Shown piece after piece: positions 17,073-25,111 of a stretch of DNA of 48,781 nt. Both the position numbers and the translations under genes were made by a program. Origin of the DNA: Chloroflexota bacterium (GTDB lineage Bacteria; Chloroflexota; Dehalococcoidia; SZUA-161; SpSt-899); NCBI GenBank assembly GCA_013203045.1, contig JABMQN010000145.1, positions 1 to 48,781 of the forward strand, read 5' to 3'. Position 1 is the first letter of the stretch; each line of letters starts with the position of its first letter. Under the pieces are notes generated by a model. The model was given only the letters and a program-made list of their open reading frames with translations, was not told where the DNA came from and searched no databases.

Positions 17073-18143
17073 ATGTCAAAAATAGCAGTTGCCATGAGTG
17101 GAGGTGTAGATTCGTCAGTCACTGCCGCTTTATTAAAAGATGAAGGGTACGAAGTTGTCGGTGTGACGATGAGGTTTTGGGAGTGCGAGTATACTGACGA
17201 GGCGTCAATGCCTTTTGATGGTTGTTGTGGTGTACAAGGATTGGCTGATGCCCAGAAAGTATGTTCGATACTGGGCATTCCACATAAGGTTGCAGATATG
17301 CAGCAGATTTTTAAGGATAAGGTGGTAACTGACTTTTATACAGAGTACAGTCGTGGTAGAACCCCAAATCCATGTATCAGGTGCAATGAACATCTGAAGT
17401 TTAGTGCATTCATGGAGTGGGTCCGAAATTTCGGCATCGATCTAATTGCTACGGGACATTATGCCAGAATTGAGGAACACGGTGAAAGGTTCAAACTAAA
17501 AAAGGGTGTTGATGAAAACAAAGACCAATCGTACGTGCTTTATTCTATGAACCAGGAACAACTTGGAAGAACGTTAATGCCATTAGGCGGACTCACTAAA
17601 CAGAAAGTACGTGAGATGGCTGTTGAATTAGGGCTGCCTGTGGCTGAGAAAAAGGATAGTCAGGAAATATGTTTCGTGCCGGATGATGATTACCGTGGAT
17701 TTGTTTCCAGACAGATGCCACACCTTTTGAAGTCAGGTGTTATCAAGGATAGCAATGGCAAGGTTCTGGGTGAGCACAATGGTATAATCAATTACACGAT
17801 CGGGCAGCGGCGTGGTATAGGAATCTCGGCAGATGAGCCTCTGTTTGTGATAGATATTGATGTAGAAACAAATGCCATCGTAGTTGGTTCCAAGCAAGAA
17901 ACCTACGGGAACAAACTTGTCGCTATTGATGTTAACTGGATAAGCATCGAAAATACTGATAATCCGATTAGAGTAAATGCTAAGATTCGATATAATCATC
18001 AGGAAGCACCGGCAACTGTAACCCACATGAGCGATGGAAAGGTTACTGTAACTTTTGAAGAACCTCAAATGGCGATTACCCCAGGACAGGCAGTAGTGTT
18101 CTATCAAGAGGATACGGTTGTAGGGGGCGGAACCATAGAGTGA
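17073..18143 (+). CDS. mnmA: tRNA-specific 2-thiouridylase MnmA
   Basis: 356 aa, the usual length. It makes 2-thiouridine at wobble position 34 of tRNA-Lys, -Glu and -Gln, using ATP to adenylate the base and persulfide sulfur. The PP-loop SGGVDSS (residues 9-15), the catalytic Cys in NPCIRCNEH (C101) and the second catalytic Cys in DSQEICFVPDDDY (C200) are present, as is GATGHYA-like TGHYARI. Two extra cysteines (CC at 51-52) lie in the N-terminal region. It sits between the CoA-binding gene and arsM. 2-thiouridine is also the substrate for selenation of tRNA in organisms with MnmH, but no mnmH is in the window. Confidence 0.97.
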   Translation: MSKIAVAMSGGVDSSVTAALLKDEGYEVVGVTMRFWECEYTDEASMPFDGCCGVQGLADAQKVCSILGIPHKVADMQQIFKDKVVTDFYTEYSRGRTPNPCIRCNEHLKFSAFMEWVRNFGIDLIATGHYARIEEHGERFKLKKGVDENKDQSYVLYSMNQEQLGRTLMPLGGLTKQKVREMAVELGLPVAEKKDSQEICFVPDDDYRGFVSRQMPHLLKSGVIKDSNGKVLGEHNGIINYTIGQRRGIGISADEPLFVIDIDVETNAIVVGSKQETYGNKLVAIDVNWISIENTDNPIRVNAKIRYNHQEAPATVTHMSDGKVTVTFEEPQMAITPGQAVVFYQEDTVVGGGTIE

Positions 18144-18171
18144 AAATGAGGTTTATAAGGACACTCACGAC

Positions 18172-18939
18172 ATGACCGAGGAAGAGCTAAAAACATTCAT
18201 ACAAGAAGTATATGCCCAAAAAGCCGTTCAGAGTGAACAATTTTATCCCTACTGTTTTGCACCTAAGAGCGCATTGGGAGCTTTCGCTGAAACCGAAGCG
18301 ATGGGATACTCACGAGATGAGTTAGAGAGTATACCCAACGAATCAGTGATGGGATTGGGGTGCGGTAATCCAATAGCGTGGGCTGAGACAAAAGCAGACG
18401 ATTTAGTAATTGATGTGGGTTCCGGTGGGGGCATGGATGTGTTCCTTGCCTCACAGAAAGTTGGACCAAAAGGAAAGGTAATAGGGATAGACATCACCGA
18501 GGAAATGGTAAGCAAGGCACGAACAACGGCAGCTCACTATGGTTACAAAAATGTTGAATTCCGTCTGGGCGGGATAGAGGATATTTCGTTCGAAAGTAAC
18601 TCGGTGGATCATATAATTAGCAACTGTACAATCAATCTGTCACCAAACAAAACAAAGGTTTTAAAAGAGATGTTCAGGGTACTGAAGCCCGGTGGAAAAA
18701 TTGTAATATGCGATAATGTTCTTGAAGAACCGCTCGAAGTAAACAGAGAAGATAACCTTGATGCTTGGACAGATTGTATTGCCGGCGCACTCATAAAACA
18801 GGAATATGTTAGTGCAATAGCTGAAGCAGGATTTGTTGATGTTGCGATTGTTGCGGAGCAGGAATTCAATGCAGGAGAAAAAGACATACCGGTCAATGTT
18901 CTCAGTGTTACTATAAAAGCTCTCAAACCAAGAATCTAG
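18172..18939 (+). CDS. arsM: Arsenite methyltransferase ArsM-like
   Basis: 255 aa class I SAM methyltransferase. The three cysteines that bind As(III) in characterised ArsM enzymes have clear counterparts: C64 (MGLGCGNP), C152 (SNCTINLSP) and C202 (DCIAGAL). The SAM motif is DVGSGGGMDVFLA. ArsM converts arsenite to mono-, di- and trimethylated forms. It lies 28 nt after mnmA and 28 nt before the selenoprotein gene, so it probably belongs to the same operon. No arsR is nearby. Related enzymes may act on other metalloids, so As specificity is not proven. Confidence 0.9.
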   Translation: MTEEELKTFIQEVYAQKAVQSEQFYPYCFAPKSALGAFAETEAMGYSRDELESIPNESVMGLGCGNPIAWAETKADDLVIDVGSGGGMDVFLASQKVGPKGKVIGIDITEEMVSKARTTAAHYGYKNVEFRLGGIEDISFESNSVDHIISNCTINLSPNKTKVLKEMFRVLKPGGKIVICDNVLEEPLEVNREDNLDAWTDCIAGALIKQEYVSAIAEAGFVDVAIVAEQEFNAGEKDIPVNVLSVTIKALKPRI

Positions 18940-18967
18940 AAAAACAGTAGTTAAACAGAATAGTGAT

Positions 18968-19594
18968 ATGTGGACAAAAAAGTATATTGCCGCAGTAATT
19001 ATAGTGACAGTAGCTACGTTGAGTGTAGGTCTTGCGTTATGGACCAGCGAGGAAAAACAAGTACTGGACCCTTTCGAAGCCTGGAGTCGAGGTGATGCGG
19101 ATGCTCAAGTCACGCTACATTCTTTCGCAGACTTCACTTGAAGTACCTGTGTTGAGAAAGAGCAGTTGGCTCTGCAGGCGTTGGAAATGTATCCTGGGCA
19201 GGTGAGATTTGTATATCATCATTACCCTTATCATGATGATAATGATTTCTCATGGACGATAGCTGAGGCATTAGAAGCGGCTGGGGCACAGGATATGTTT
19301 TGGGAAATGCACGATCGAATAACTGAGGATGTACCTGAGAATATCGGAGAGATGGAAATTGCTGCACAAGATATTAAAATCCCTGACATTGGCAGGTTTT
19401 TTGAAGAGTTAAATGACAGGGTGTATATGAAAACTGTGGGGGAGGCGATAGAAGAGGCTGAGGCAAACAACGTAAATGAAGTATCCCTATTCGTAGATTT
19501 GGAAGAGTATAGGAAATACCCAGGAAAACTGGAAGACTTGACCAAGATGATTGACGACAGACTCAATGAAATTGTGGAAAATGCTGAGGATTGA
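18968..19594 (+). CDS. DsbA-like thioredoxin-fold selenoprotein (in-frame UGA = Sec58, U-x-x-C)
   Basis: The ATG at 18968 opens a 208-residue frame if the single in-frame TGA at 19139-19141 is read as selenocysteine. Residues 5-26 form a signal anchor. The segment GDADAQVTLHSFADFT-U-STC matches the start of DsbA/thioredoxin_4 proteins (usually ...EFSDFQCPYC), so the TGA falls exactly on the first Cys of the redox motif and gives U58-S-T-C61. The frame continues with family-like sequence (GQVRFVYHHYPYHDDNDFSWTI) to a normal stop. A SECIS-like hairpin follows the TGA. Reading only from downstream would give a truncated protein without the active site. A fresh nonsense mutation is the alternative, but its exact placement argues against it. 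The MauE-like gene 13 nt downstream is a plausible membrane redox partner. Confidence 0.82.
19146..19178 (+). promoter_or_regulatory. Candidate bacterial SECIS element
   Basis: Downstream of the TGA, AGAGC (19159-19163) pairs with GCTCT (19169-19173) around the loop AGTTG, and outer CCTG (19146-19149) pairs with CAGG (19175-19178). The loop has a G at its second position (19165), 23 nt after the TGA. Bacterial SECIS elements are short hairpins about this far downstream with a G early in the apical loop, so position and form fit. The 9-nt/1-nt internal loop is asymmetric and the sequence is not a copy of E. coli fdhF. Confidence 0.65.
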
Positions 19595-19607
19595 TTCGAT
19601 AGGAATT

Positions 19608-20066
19608 ATGTCAAAAATATCCCATCCATATATAAACTTGGGATTGCGAGTAGCTGTCGGAGTAATATTCATACTCTCTGCAGTGAGCAAACTTCTTACT
19701 CATACAAAATTCGTAGAGATTGTCCGTGAGTATGACCTGTTGCCCGATGTTCTTGCTTCAACTTATGGAAATACATTGCCCTGGGTTGAGCTGATTGTGG
19801 GGGTATATTTATTGCTGGGAATACTTCGAAGGCCGAGTGCGATAGTTGTATTCCTAATGAGTGTAAGTTTCATGGTTGCTAATATTAGTGCATTGGTAGA
19901 GGGAGAGGAGCATTGTGGGGATTGTTTTGGGGACGTGATTACGCTTACGGCTAACCAGGCTGTCATGCTTGATATATTCATCCTCCTTGCTGCACTAATA
20001 CTGATATTTCCCAGTACGGTTAAACAGATATTCAGTCTTGAGAGTTTTGTTGGTAAAACGAAGTAA
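19608..20066 (+). CDS. MauE/DoxX-family membrane protein
   Basis: 152 aa from the ATG at 19608, preceded by TAGGA; an in-frame GTG at 19551 inside the previous gene is less likely. Four membrane helices are visible (LGLRVAVGVIFILSAVSKLL; LPWVELIVGVYLLLGIL; IVVFLMSVSFMVANISALV; VMLDIFILLAALILIF). Between helices 3 and 4 lies EEHCGDCFGD, the C..C-F-G signature of the MauE-type group. MauE proteins work with thioredoxin-like MauD in disulfide or electron transfer across the membrane. Its place directly after a DsbA-like selenoprotein fits such a pair. Confidence 0.85.
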   Translation: MSKISHPYINLGLRVAVGVIFILSAVSKLLTHTKFVEIVREYDLLPDVLASTYGNTLPWVELIVGVYLLLGILRRPSAIVVFLMSVSFMVANISALVEGEEHCGDCFGDVITLTANQAVMLDIFILLAALILIFPSTVKQIFSLESFVGKTK

Positions 20067-20104
20067 TCTGTTTTGAAACAAATCCCCATTAAGCAGATAG
20101 GCAA

Positions 20105-20998
20105 ATGAAGAAAATAGACTTCCTCGATTCGAAAACGTGTACTTTGCTGGGTCTGATACTCAATCTGATACTAACATTTTTCAAGCTGTTTGCAGGTATA
20201 TTTGGATTGAGTTATGCCATGATAGCAGATGGGATCCACTCTGCTACAGACACACTGGCCACCGCGACTGCATACGTCGGAATAAGAGTTGGTGAGAAAC
20301 CGGCTGATGAAGACCATCCGTATGGCCATGCGGGTGCGGAAACGGTTGCTGCTTTTGTTGTGGCGTTGATTATCTTAGGTACTGGCATATTTCTGGGAGG
20401 TTCTGCAATACGCCTCATTATTCGTGAAGACTTCGATGCTCCGGGAAACATTGCCCTTATCGCAGCCATAGTTTCAATCTTTGTAAAAGAGGGGATGTTC
20501 AGATATACCATAAAAGTAGGCGAGAATAATAATAGCCCTGCCGTAATTGCCAGTGCTTGGGATCATCGATCGGATGCATATACCTCAGTAGCTGCGCTTA
20601 TCGGAATTATTGGTGCAAAAATCGCTTATATTTACCTCGACCCTATTGCAGGATTGCTTATCTCTGCATTGATAATCTGGATGGCAATAAAACTGCTTCG
20701 TTCTAACATAGGCATATTTATGTATGAAAGACCGGATCCTGATTTTTTAGAGAAGGTTAAAAATACAGCGTGCGCTATAGATGGAGTAAAGGACATTCAT
20801 GATATCAGAGTGCATCGATGTGGTCCAGGTTTAAATGTTGACATAAAAATAGCAGTTAATGAGACTCTGAGCGTAGGAGAGGGCCATCATGTCGCAGGAA
20901 AGGTGAGGTCGGAGCTCTTGTTAAAGATTGAACATGTACGTGAGGTTATGATACATGTAAATCCCTACCAGGGTAACTTGGACGATGACAAAAGCTAA
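20105..20998 (+). CDS. Cation diffusion facilitator transporter, FieF/MamB-like
   Basis: 297 aa, about six membrane helices. Metal-site motifs are DGIHSATD in helix II and WDHRSDAYTS in helix V, which differ from the HxxxD/HxxxD pattern of the CDF at 15614, so the metal preference may differ (Fe2+, Mn2+ or Zn2+). The C-terminal cytoplasmic domain includes VKDIHDIRVHRCGPGLNVDIKI. It follows the mauE-like gene by 38 nt and is probably the last gene of the arsM-selenoprotein operon. Confidence 0.93.
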   Translation: MKKIDFLDSKTCTLLGLILNLILTFFKLFAGIFGLSYAMIADGIHSATDTLATATAYVGIRVGEKPADEDHPYGHAGAETVAAFVVALIILGTGIFLGGSAIRLIIREDFDAPGNIALIAAIVSIFVKEGMFRYTIKVGENNNSPAVIASAWDHRSDAYTSVAALIGIIGAKIAYIYLDPIAGLLISALIIWMAIKLLRSNIGIFMYERPDPDFLEKVKNTACAIDGVKDIHDIRVHRCGPGLNVDIKIAVNETLSVGEGHHVAGKVRSELLLKIEHVREVMIHVNPYQGNLDDDKS

Positions 20999-21016
20999 GT
21001 TGTAACGTATGTAAGA

Positions 21017-22126
21017 CTAATATAGCTTTAATGAGTGATCCCACGATTCCAGCAGCGCATCCGAGAGTGCCTTGGGATTATTTTCAGTGGCAGCAGCCTT
21101 TATCCGCCGGGAGAAAGCATAGATATCCTGAAACTTCGCTACAAGTTCATCGATCGTTTGTAGATAGGTAATATCGGACTTGTCCCCGGTTTCCTCCGAT
21201 TGAATAATTGATTTTGCGGCATCGAGACCACTCTTAAGTGAAGTGCCTACCCCTTCGCCCGTAACGGGCATGTTGAGACCGGCGGCATCACCGATAATCA
21301 ATGCGTTTCCTCTCGCAGGACGAAATTCGCCGGTGAAAAGCTCTCGATACAAAATCGGTTCAACACATCCATCTCTCCATAACGGTTCGATATTTGCATA
21401 AAGCCCATGATGATCGATGAGGAATTGTCGTGATTGCGCTATGGTGTCTTTAATTGTTCCGATAGCGGAACCGCCTTCCATCAGCATGTATCCGCCTTTA
21501 TCGTGAGTGCAAAAATAGAAGGGGGCTGTTTCAATCGTTGAAAAGAAGTTGAATCGTCTCTCAGGGAGGTCAAGTTTGACGTCATAGCATTCCCGGTAAC
21601 AGTGCCAGTAGGTTGTCTTGATTTCCGGGAATAGTGAGCCTCTGACTGCTGAGCGGGCGCCGTCAGCACCAATAACAAAATCTGAATTTACCCTATAAAG
21701 ATTTCCATCCCTTCTTAATTCAACCGTGTATCGGCCATCTTTTTCGGTGACATCAGTAACTCGAGTATTATCCCAGATTTCAGCTCCCGAAGACTGTGCC
21801 ATCTGGTTCATCCAGTAGTCGAGACGTTTTCTCCATGTGATTGGAGTATTAACATCGAGCGTTTGGATAGGTGCGCCAGGAACATGCACTGCGTATCCCA
21901 ATAGATTTTTGGGTTCAACCAGAACATCATCCGGTATCTCCCCGAATTCATCTACCAGTATTTTCTGAGCCCACTCACCCATCACCATACCGGAGCATAC
22001 CTTGTCGCGAGGAGTTTTTTTCTTTTCGACCAAAAGAGTCTTGAGTCCATGGGCAGCGCATTTTTTTGCTGCTAGAGACCCGCCAGGTCCTGCACCAACT
22101 ACAATAACATCCCAATTATTAGACAT
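21017..22126 (-). CDS. Geranylgeranyl-reductase-family FAD oxidoreductase
   Basis: 369 aa. The N-terminal dinucleotide motif is VVGAGPGGSLAA (about residues 9-20), followed by KVCSGMV, the Cys-containing block typical of this family. GADGARSAVRG in the middle and LIIGDAAGLNMPVTGEGVG near 270 complete the FAD site. Relatives reduce isoprenoid double bonds in lipids, quinones or chlorophyll side chains, but the family also includes other oxidoreductases, so the substrate is open. It is transcribed opposite to its neighbours and converges with the CDF gene. Confidence 0.88.
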   Translation of the reverse strand: MSNNWDVIVVGAGPGGSLAAKKCAAHGLKTLLVEKKKTPRDKVCSGMVMGEWAQKILVDEFGEIPDDVLVEPKNLLGYAVHVPGAPIQTLDVNTPITWRKRLDYWMNQMAQSSGAEIWDNTRVTDVTEKDGRYTVELRRDGNLYRVNSDFVIGADGARSAVRGSLFPEIKTTYWHCYRECYDVKLDLPERRFNFFSTIETAPFYFCTHDKGGYMLMEGGSAIGTIKDTIAQSRQFLIDHHGLYANIEPLWRDGCVEPILYRELFTGEFRPARGNALIIGDAAGLNMPVTGEGVGTSLKSGLDAAKSIIQSEETGDKSDITYLQTIDELVAKFQDIYAFSRRIKAAATENNPKALSDALLESWDHSLKLY

Positions 22127-22221
22127 GTTTTACGATCCTCTTCCATAGGAAATTCCAGCGTTTCTATTTTAGAATCTTCCATACTTTAAGGCAACCGTAC
22201 ACAACTGATGGTCCTATTTGA

Positions 22222-22227
22222 TATAAT
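22222..22227 (+). promoter_or_regulatory. Consensus -10 box upstream of queH
   Basis: A perfect TATAAT lies 18 nt before the chosen queH ATG. No good -35 box is seen at 16-18 nt upstream. If used, it would leave a leader of only about 12 nt and would exclude the upstream GTG as start. Confidence 0.45.
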
Positions 22228-22245
22228 AGCGTGGAAATAAATCAG

Positions 22246-22788
22246 ATGGCCTCAATTTTACTGCATTGCTGTTGCGCCCCGTGCGCTACCTATACAATCA
22301 AGTCCCTCAGAGAGCAAGACTTTGAGGTGACTGCCCTTTGGTATAACCCAAATATTCACCCTTACATGGAGCACCAGAAGAGATTGGAATCGATGCAGGC
22401 GCTAGCAGAGCAAATGGAATTTCCAATGATTGTCTCTGAGGGGTATGAAATGCCTGATTATTTCAGGTCTGTTGTGGGACATGAAGGAAAACGCTGCACG
22501 GACTGCTACAATATGCGGTTAAACAAGACTGCCCAAATAGCAAATGACAATGGGTTTGATGCGTTTTGTACCACCTTGCTAATTAGCCCTTATCAAAATC
22601 AGTCAATGTTAAAGGAAGTTGGTGATAAAACAGCTGAGCGTAACAACACAGCATTCTACTTTAAAGATTTCCGCGAGGGATTCAGGGAAAGCCAGCAGAT
22701 GACAAAAGAATTCGATCTCTATCGACAAAAGTATTGTGGGTGTATTTATAGCGAATGGGAGAGGTTTGCCAAGGTAAAAATTTCCTGA
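22246..22788 (+). CDS. queH: Epoxyqueuosine reductase QueH
   Basis: 180 aa from the ATG at 22246. A GTG at 22231 is disfavoured because a TATAAT at 22222-22227 would place the transcript start after it. The N-terminal LLHCCCAPC (C8, C9, C10, C13), the CTDCYNMRL motif and the terminal YCGCIYSEWERF give the Cys set of QueH (formerly DUF208), the Fe-S enzyme that makes queuosine from epoxyqueuosine in tRNA as an alternative to QueG. It is the first gene of a rightward group with two enoyl-CoA hydratases 9 nt later. Confidence 0.94.
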   Translation: MASILLHCCCAPCATYTIKSLREQDFEVTALWYNPNIHPYMEHQKRLESMQALAEQMEFPMIVSEGYEMPDYFRSVVGHEGKRCTDCYNMRLNKTAQIANDNGFDAFCTTLLISPYQNQSMLKEVGDKTAERNNTAFYFKDFREGFRESQQMTKEFDLYRQKYCGCIYSEWERFAKVKIS

Positions 22789-22797
22789 GAAAGGTGT

Positions 22798-23544
22798 ATG
22801 GTGGCTTATAAAAATATTTCATATGAGAAAAAGGATCAGATAGGGTATCTAACATTAAATCGACCAGATTCCGGAAATTCCGTAAATCGAGCAATGGCGG
22901 ATGAACTGGAACTCTGCTGTCAACACATAAGCCAGGACGACGAGGTGAGGGTGATGGTTCTCACCGGAATAGGTGATGTGTTTTGTACAGGCGGAGATAT
23001 TCAGAATACTTCGGTGTCAGGTGTAGCTACAGGTGCGATAGCCAGTTTGAAAATGCCGGTTGTTGCCGCAATAAATGGAGATGCCCTAGGTACCGGTTTG
23101 GAATTGGCACTTGCTTGCGATATGAGGCTTGCGGCTACAAGTGCGAATTTTGGTCTGACTGAGGTCTCTAATGGTTATATCCCTTCTGGAGGCGGAACAC
23201 AACGATTGCCACGTATTGTGGGGCGAGGGAAAGCACTGGAAATGGTGCTGACTGCAGCCATTATTGATGCAGAGGAGGCCTATCGAATTGGACTGGTAAA
23301 CAAGGTAGTGCCTTCAGACGAGTTAACCCAAACAGTACAGGAACTGGCGACTAAGATAGCTGCCAAAGGTCCAATTTCAGAACGATATGCCAAAGAGGCA
23401 ATTGGTGCAGGAATGGACTTGACTCTGGGGCAAGGTCTTGGTCTGGAAGCTGATCTCTCGTTCATACTGCAAAGCACGAAAGATCGTGCCGAAGGAATTG
23501 CAGCCTTCCTCGAAAAGAGGACACCGAATTTCAAGGGTGAATAG
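22798..23544 (+). CDS. Enoyl-CoA hydratase/isomerase family protein (first copy)
   Basis: 248 aa crotonase fold. CTGGDIQNT corresponds to the oxyanion-hole block (usually FSAGADL), followed by a shortened loop, LALACDMRLAA, and TEVSNGYIPSGGGTQRLPRIVGRGKA, which keeps one catalytic-type Glu in the EV position. The protein probably hydrates or isomerises an enoyl-CoA in fatty- or aromatic-acid oxidation. It is separated from the next crotonase gene by 2 nt and is only moderately similar to it, so this is not a recent duplication. Confidence 0.92.
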   Translation: MVAYKNISYEKKDQIGYLTLNRPDSGNSVNRAMADELELCCQHISQDDEVRVMVLTGIGDVFCTGGDIQNTSVSGVATGAIASLKMPVVAAINGDALGTGLELALACDMRLAATSANFGLTEVSNGYIPSGGGTQRLPRIVGRGKALEMVLTAAIIDAEEAYRIGLVNKVVPSDELTQTVQELATKIAAKGPISERYAKEAIGAGMDLTLGQGLGLEADLSFILQSTKDRAEGIAAFLEKRTPNFKGE

Positions 23545-23546
23545 AT

Positions 23547-24281
23547 ATGGGAGATTTCGAGAATATCATATTCGAAAAAGATGGCGGTATTGCCTACATA
23601 ACGCTCAATCGTCCCAAAGCATTGAATGCAGTTAATACAAGAATGCGCGATGAGTTATATGAAGTTCTTCCATCGATTAAAGATGATCCCGATGTAAAAG
23701 TAGCTATCGTTAAAGGTGCGGGAGATAGAGCGTTTTCAGCCGGTGCCGATATTTCTGAATTTGGCACTGTGCCATCAATGGCGATTGGACGTGAAATCAG
23801 ATGGGAGCGGGATCTGTGGGGGATGTTCTTGAGTGTGCAAAAACCTTTAATCGCGGCAATTGGAGGTTTCGCTCTGGGTGCTGGTATTGAAATGGCAATG
23901 TGTTGCGATATACGAATCGCCTCCGATGATTCACAGTTCGGTTTGCCTGAGGCTAATCTGGGAATGGTTCCTACGGCGGGAGGATCGCAGACAATGCCGC
24001 GGTTTGTGTTAAAAGGATGGGTTTCAGAGATTGTATTCACCGCTGATCGTATCGATGCACAGAAGGCGTTGCACATTGGATTGATTAATCAAGTGGTTCC
24101 AAGAGATCAGCTGTTAAATAAAGCTAATGAAACCGCACGTCGAATAATGTCAAACGATGCGAACGCACTGGAATGTGCCAAAGCAGCCATAGTAAGAGGT
24201 TTAGATATGCCTTTGAGTCAGGGACTGGAAATGGAACAGCGATTGGCTGCCGCATTAACCAGCGAGAGGAAAACAAGCTAG
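23547..24281 (+). CDS. Enoyl-CoA hydratase/isomerase family protein (second copy)
   Basis: 244 aa crotonase fold with the standard AFSAGADISEF oxyanion block, GGFALGAGIEMAMCCDIRIA and GLPEANLGMVPTAGGSQTMPRFV, where the Glu of EANLG is the usual catalytic position. A second Glu typical of hydratases is not clearly present, so isomerase or another crotonase activity remains possible. The stop overlaps the sirtuin start by one base (TAGTG), and the gene starts 2 nt after the first crotonase, so the cluster is translationally coupled. Confidence 0.93.
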   Translation: MGDFENIIFEKDGGIAYITLNRPKALNAVNTRMRDELYEVLPSIKDDPDVKVAIVKGAGDRAFSAGADISEFGTVPSMAIGREIRWERDLWGMFLSVQKPLIAAIGGFALGAGIEMAMCCDIRIASDDSQFGLPEANLGMVPTAGGSQTMPRFVLKGWVSEIVFTADRIDAQKALHIGLINQVVPRDQLLNKANETARRIMSNDANALECAKAAIVRGLDMPLSQGLEMEQRLAAALTSERKTS

Positions 24282-25063
24282 TGACAGGCGATTCGTTCGA
24301 TTCCCAGGTCGGAAAACTGGCTGCACTTATAGTCAACTCAAACAAAATAGTAGTTTTCACCGGAGCTGGGATTAGCACAGAATCGGGCATTCCGGACTTC
24401 AGAAGCCCCGGCGGTATTTGGTCGAAATACGATCCCAATCTTTTCACCATACAGCATTTCTTGAATAATGACGATGCACGTAAACTTCTTTGGAGAGTCC
24501 TCTCAGACGATGAATTTATTCCGCGAAATGTCGAGCCAAATGCTGCACATAATGCAGTAGCTGAACTTGAGGAACTGGGCAGACTGGACTGTGTGATTAC
24601 ACAGAATGTGGACTATCTTCATGAAGAGGGTGGTAGCAATCCTGATAGAGTATTCCACTTGCACGGAACCATGGGAAGAGCCAAATGTATAAAATGTGAA
24701 ACACTGTACCCAATGGACGAAGTGCGTCAATGGATTGAACAGGGAGTTGATGTCCCGATATGTAAAGAGTGTAATGGCCTATTAAAACCGGACGCAGTGT
24801 TCTTCGGCGAAAACTTACCTGAATATGAACTGAGTGAATCTCAACGTCGGGCACAGAGCTGTGATCTCTGCATAGTTATTGGTTCGTCATTAGTGGTTTA
24901 TCCTGCAGCACTCATGCCAAGATATGCAGTGCAATCAGGTGCCAAGCTTGCTATAATAAATCGTGATCGCACCGATTTGGACTCTTATGCCGAAGTGTGT
25001 ATCCACGAGAGTGCCGGGCAGACGATGTCCAGAGTGATGGAACTTGTGAGGAAAAAGCTGTAA
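24281..25063 (+). CDS. cobB: Sir2-family NAD-dependent protein deacylase
   Basis: 260 aa from the GTG at 24281, which overlaps the previous stop by 1 nt and has GAGAGGA about 11 nt upstream. Motifs: FTGAGISTESGIPDFRSPGGIWSKY (NAD binding), TQNVDYLHEEGG, catalytic His in HLHGTMG, zinc ligands CIKC and CKEC, and VIGSSLVVYPAA. The enzyme removes acetyl or other acyl groups from lysines using NAD+. The next gene encodes an AMP-forming acyl-CoA synthetase, the best known bacterial sirtuin substrate class, so that protein is the likely target. Confidence 0.95.
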   Translation: MTGDSFDSQVGKLAALIVNSNKIVVFTGAGISTESGIPDFRSPGGIWSKYDPNLFTIQHFLNNDDARKLLWRVLSDDEFIPRNVEPNAAHNAVAELEELGRLDCVITQNVDYLHEEGGSNPDRVFHLHGTMGRAKCIKCETLYPMDEVRQWIEQGVDVPICKECNGLLKPDAVFFGENLPEYELSESQRRAQSCDLCIVIGSSLVVYPAALMPRYAVQSGAKLAIINRDRTDLDSYAEVCIHESAGQTMSRVMELVRKKL

Positions 25064-25111
25064 ACAGCTTTAAAATATCCTTAAACAGTATATGGAGGAG
25101 TTGACTCGAGT

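Noticed and set aside
18968-19594. Plain pseudogene with a nonsense mutation
   Set aside because: The only stop lies exactly on the expected redox Cys, it is TGA, a SECIS-like hairpin follows, and the rest of the frame is intact. Selenocysteine explains all of these better.
24290-24310. T-loop-like GTTCGATTCCC as a tRNA
   Set aside because: It is inside the sirtuin start and no acceptor, D or anticodon stem can be built around it.
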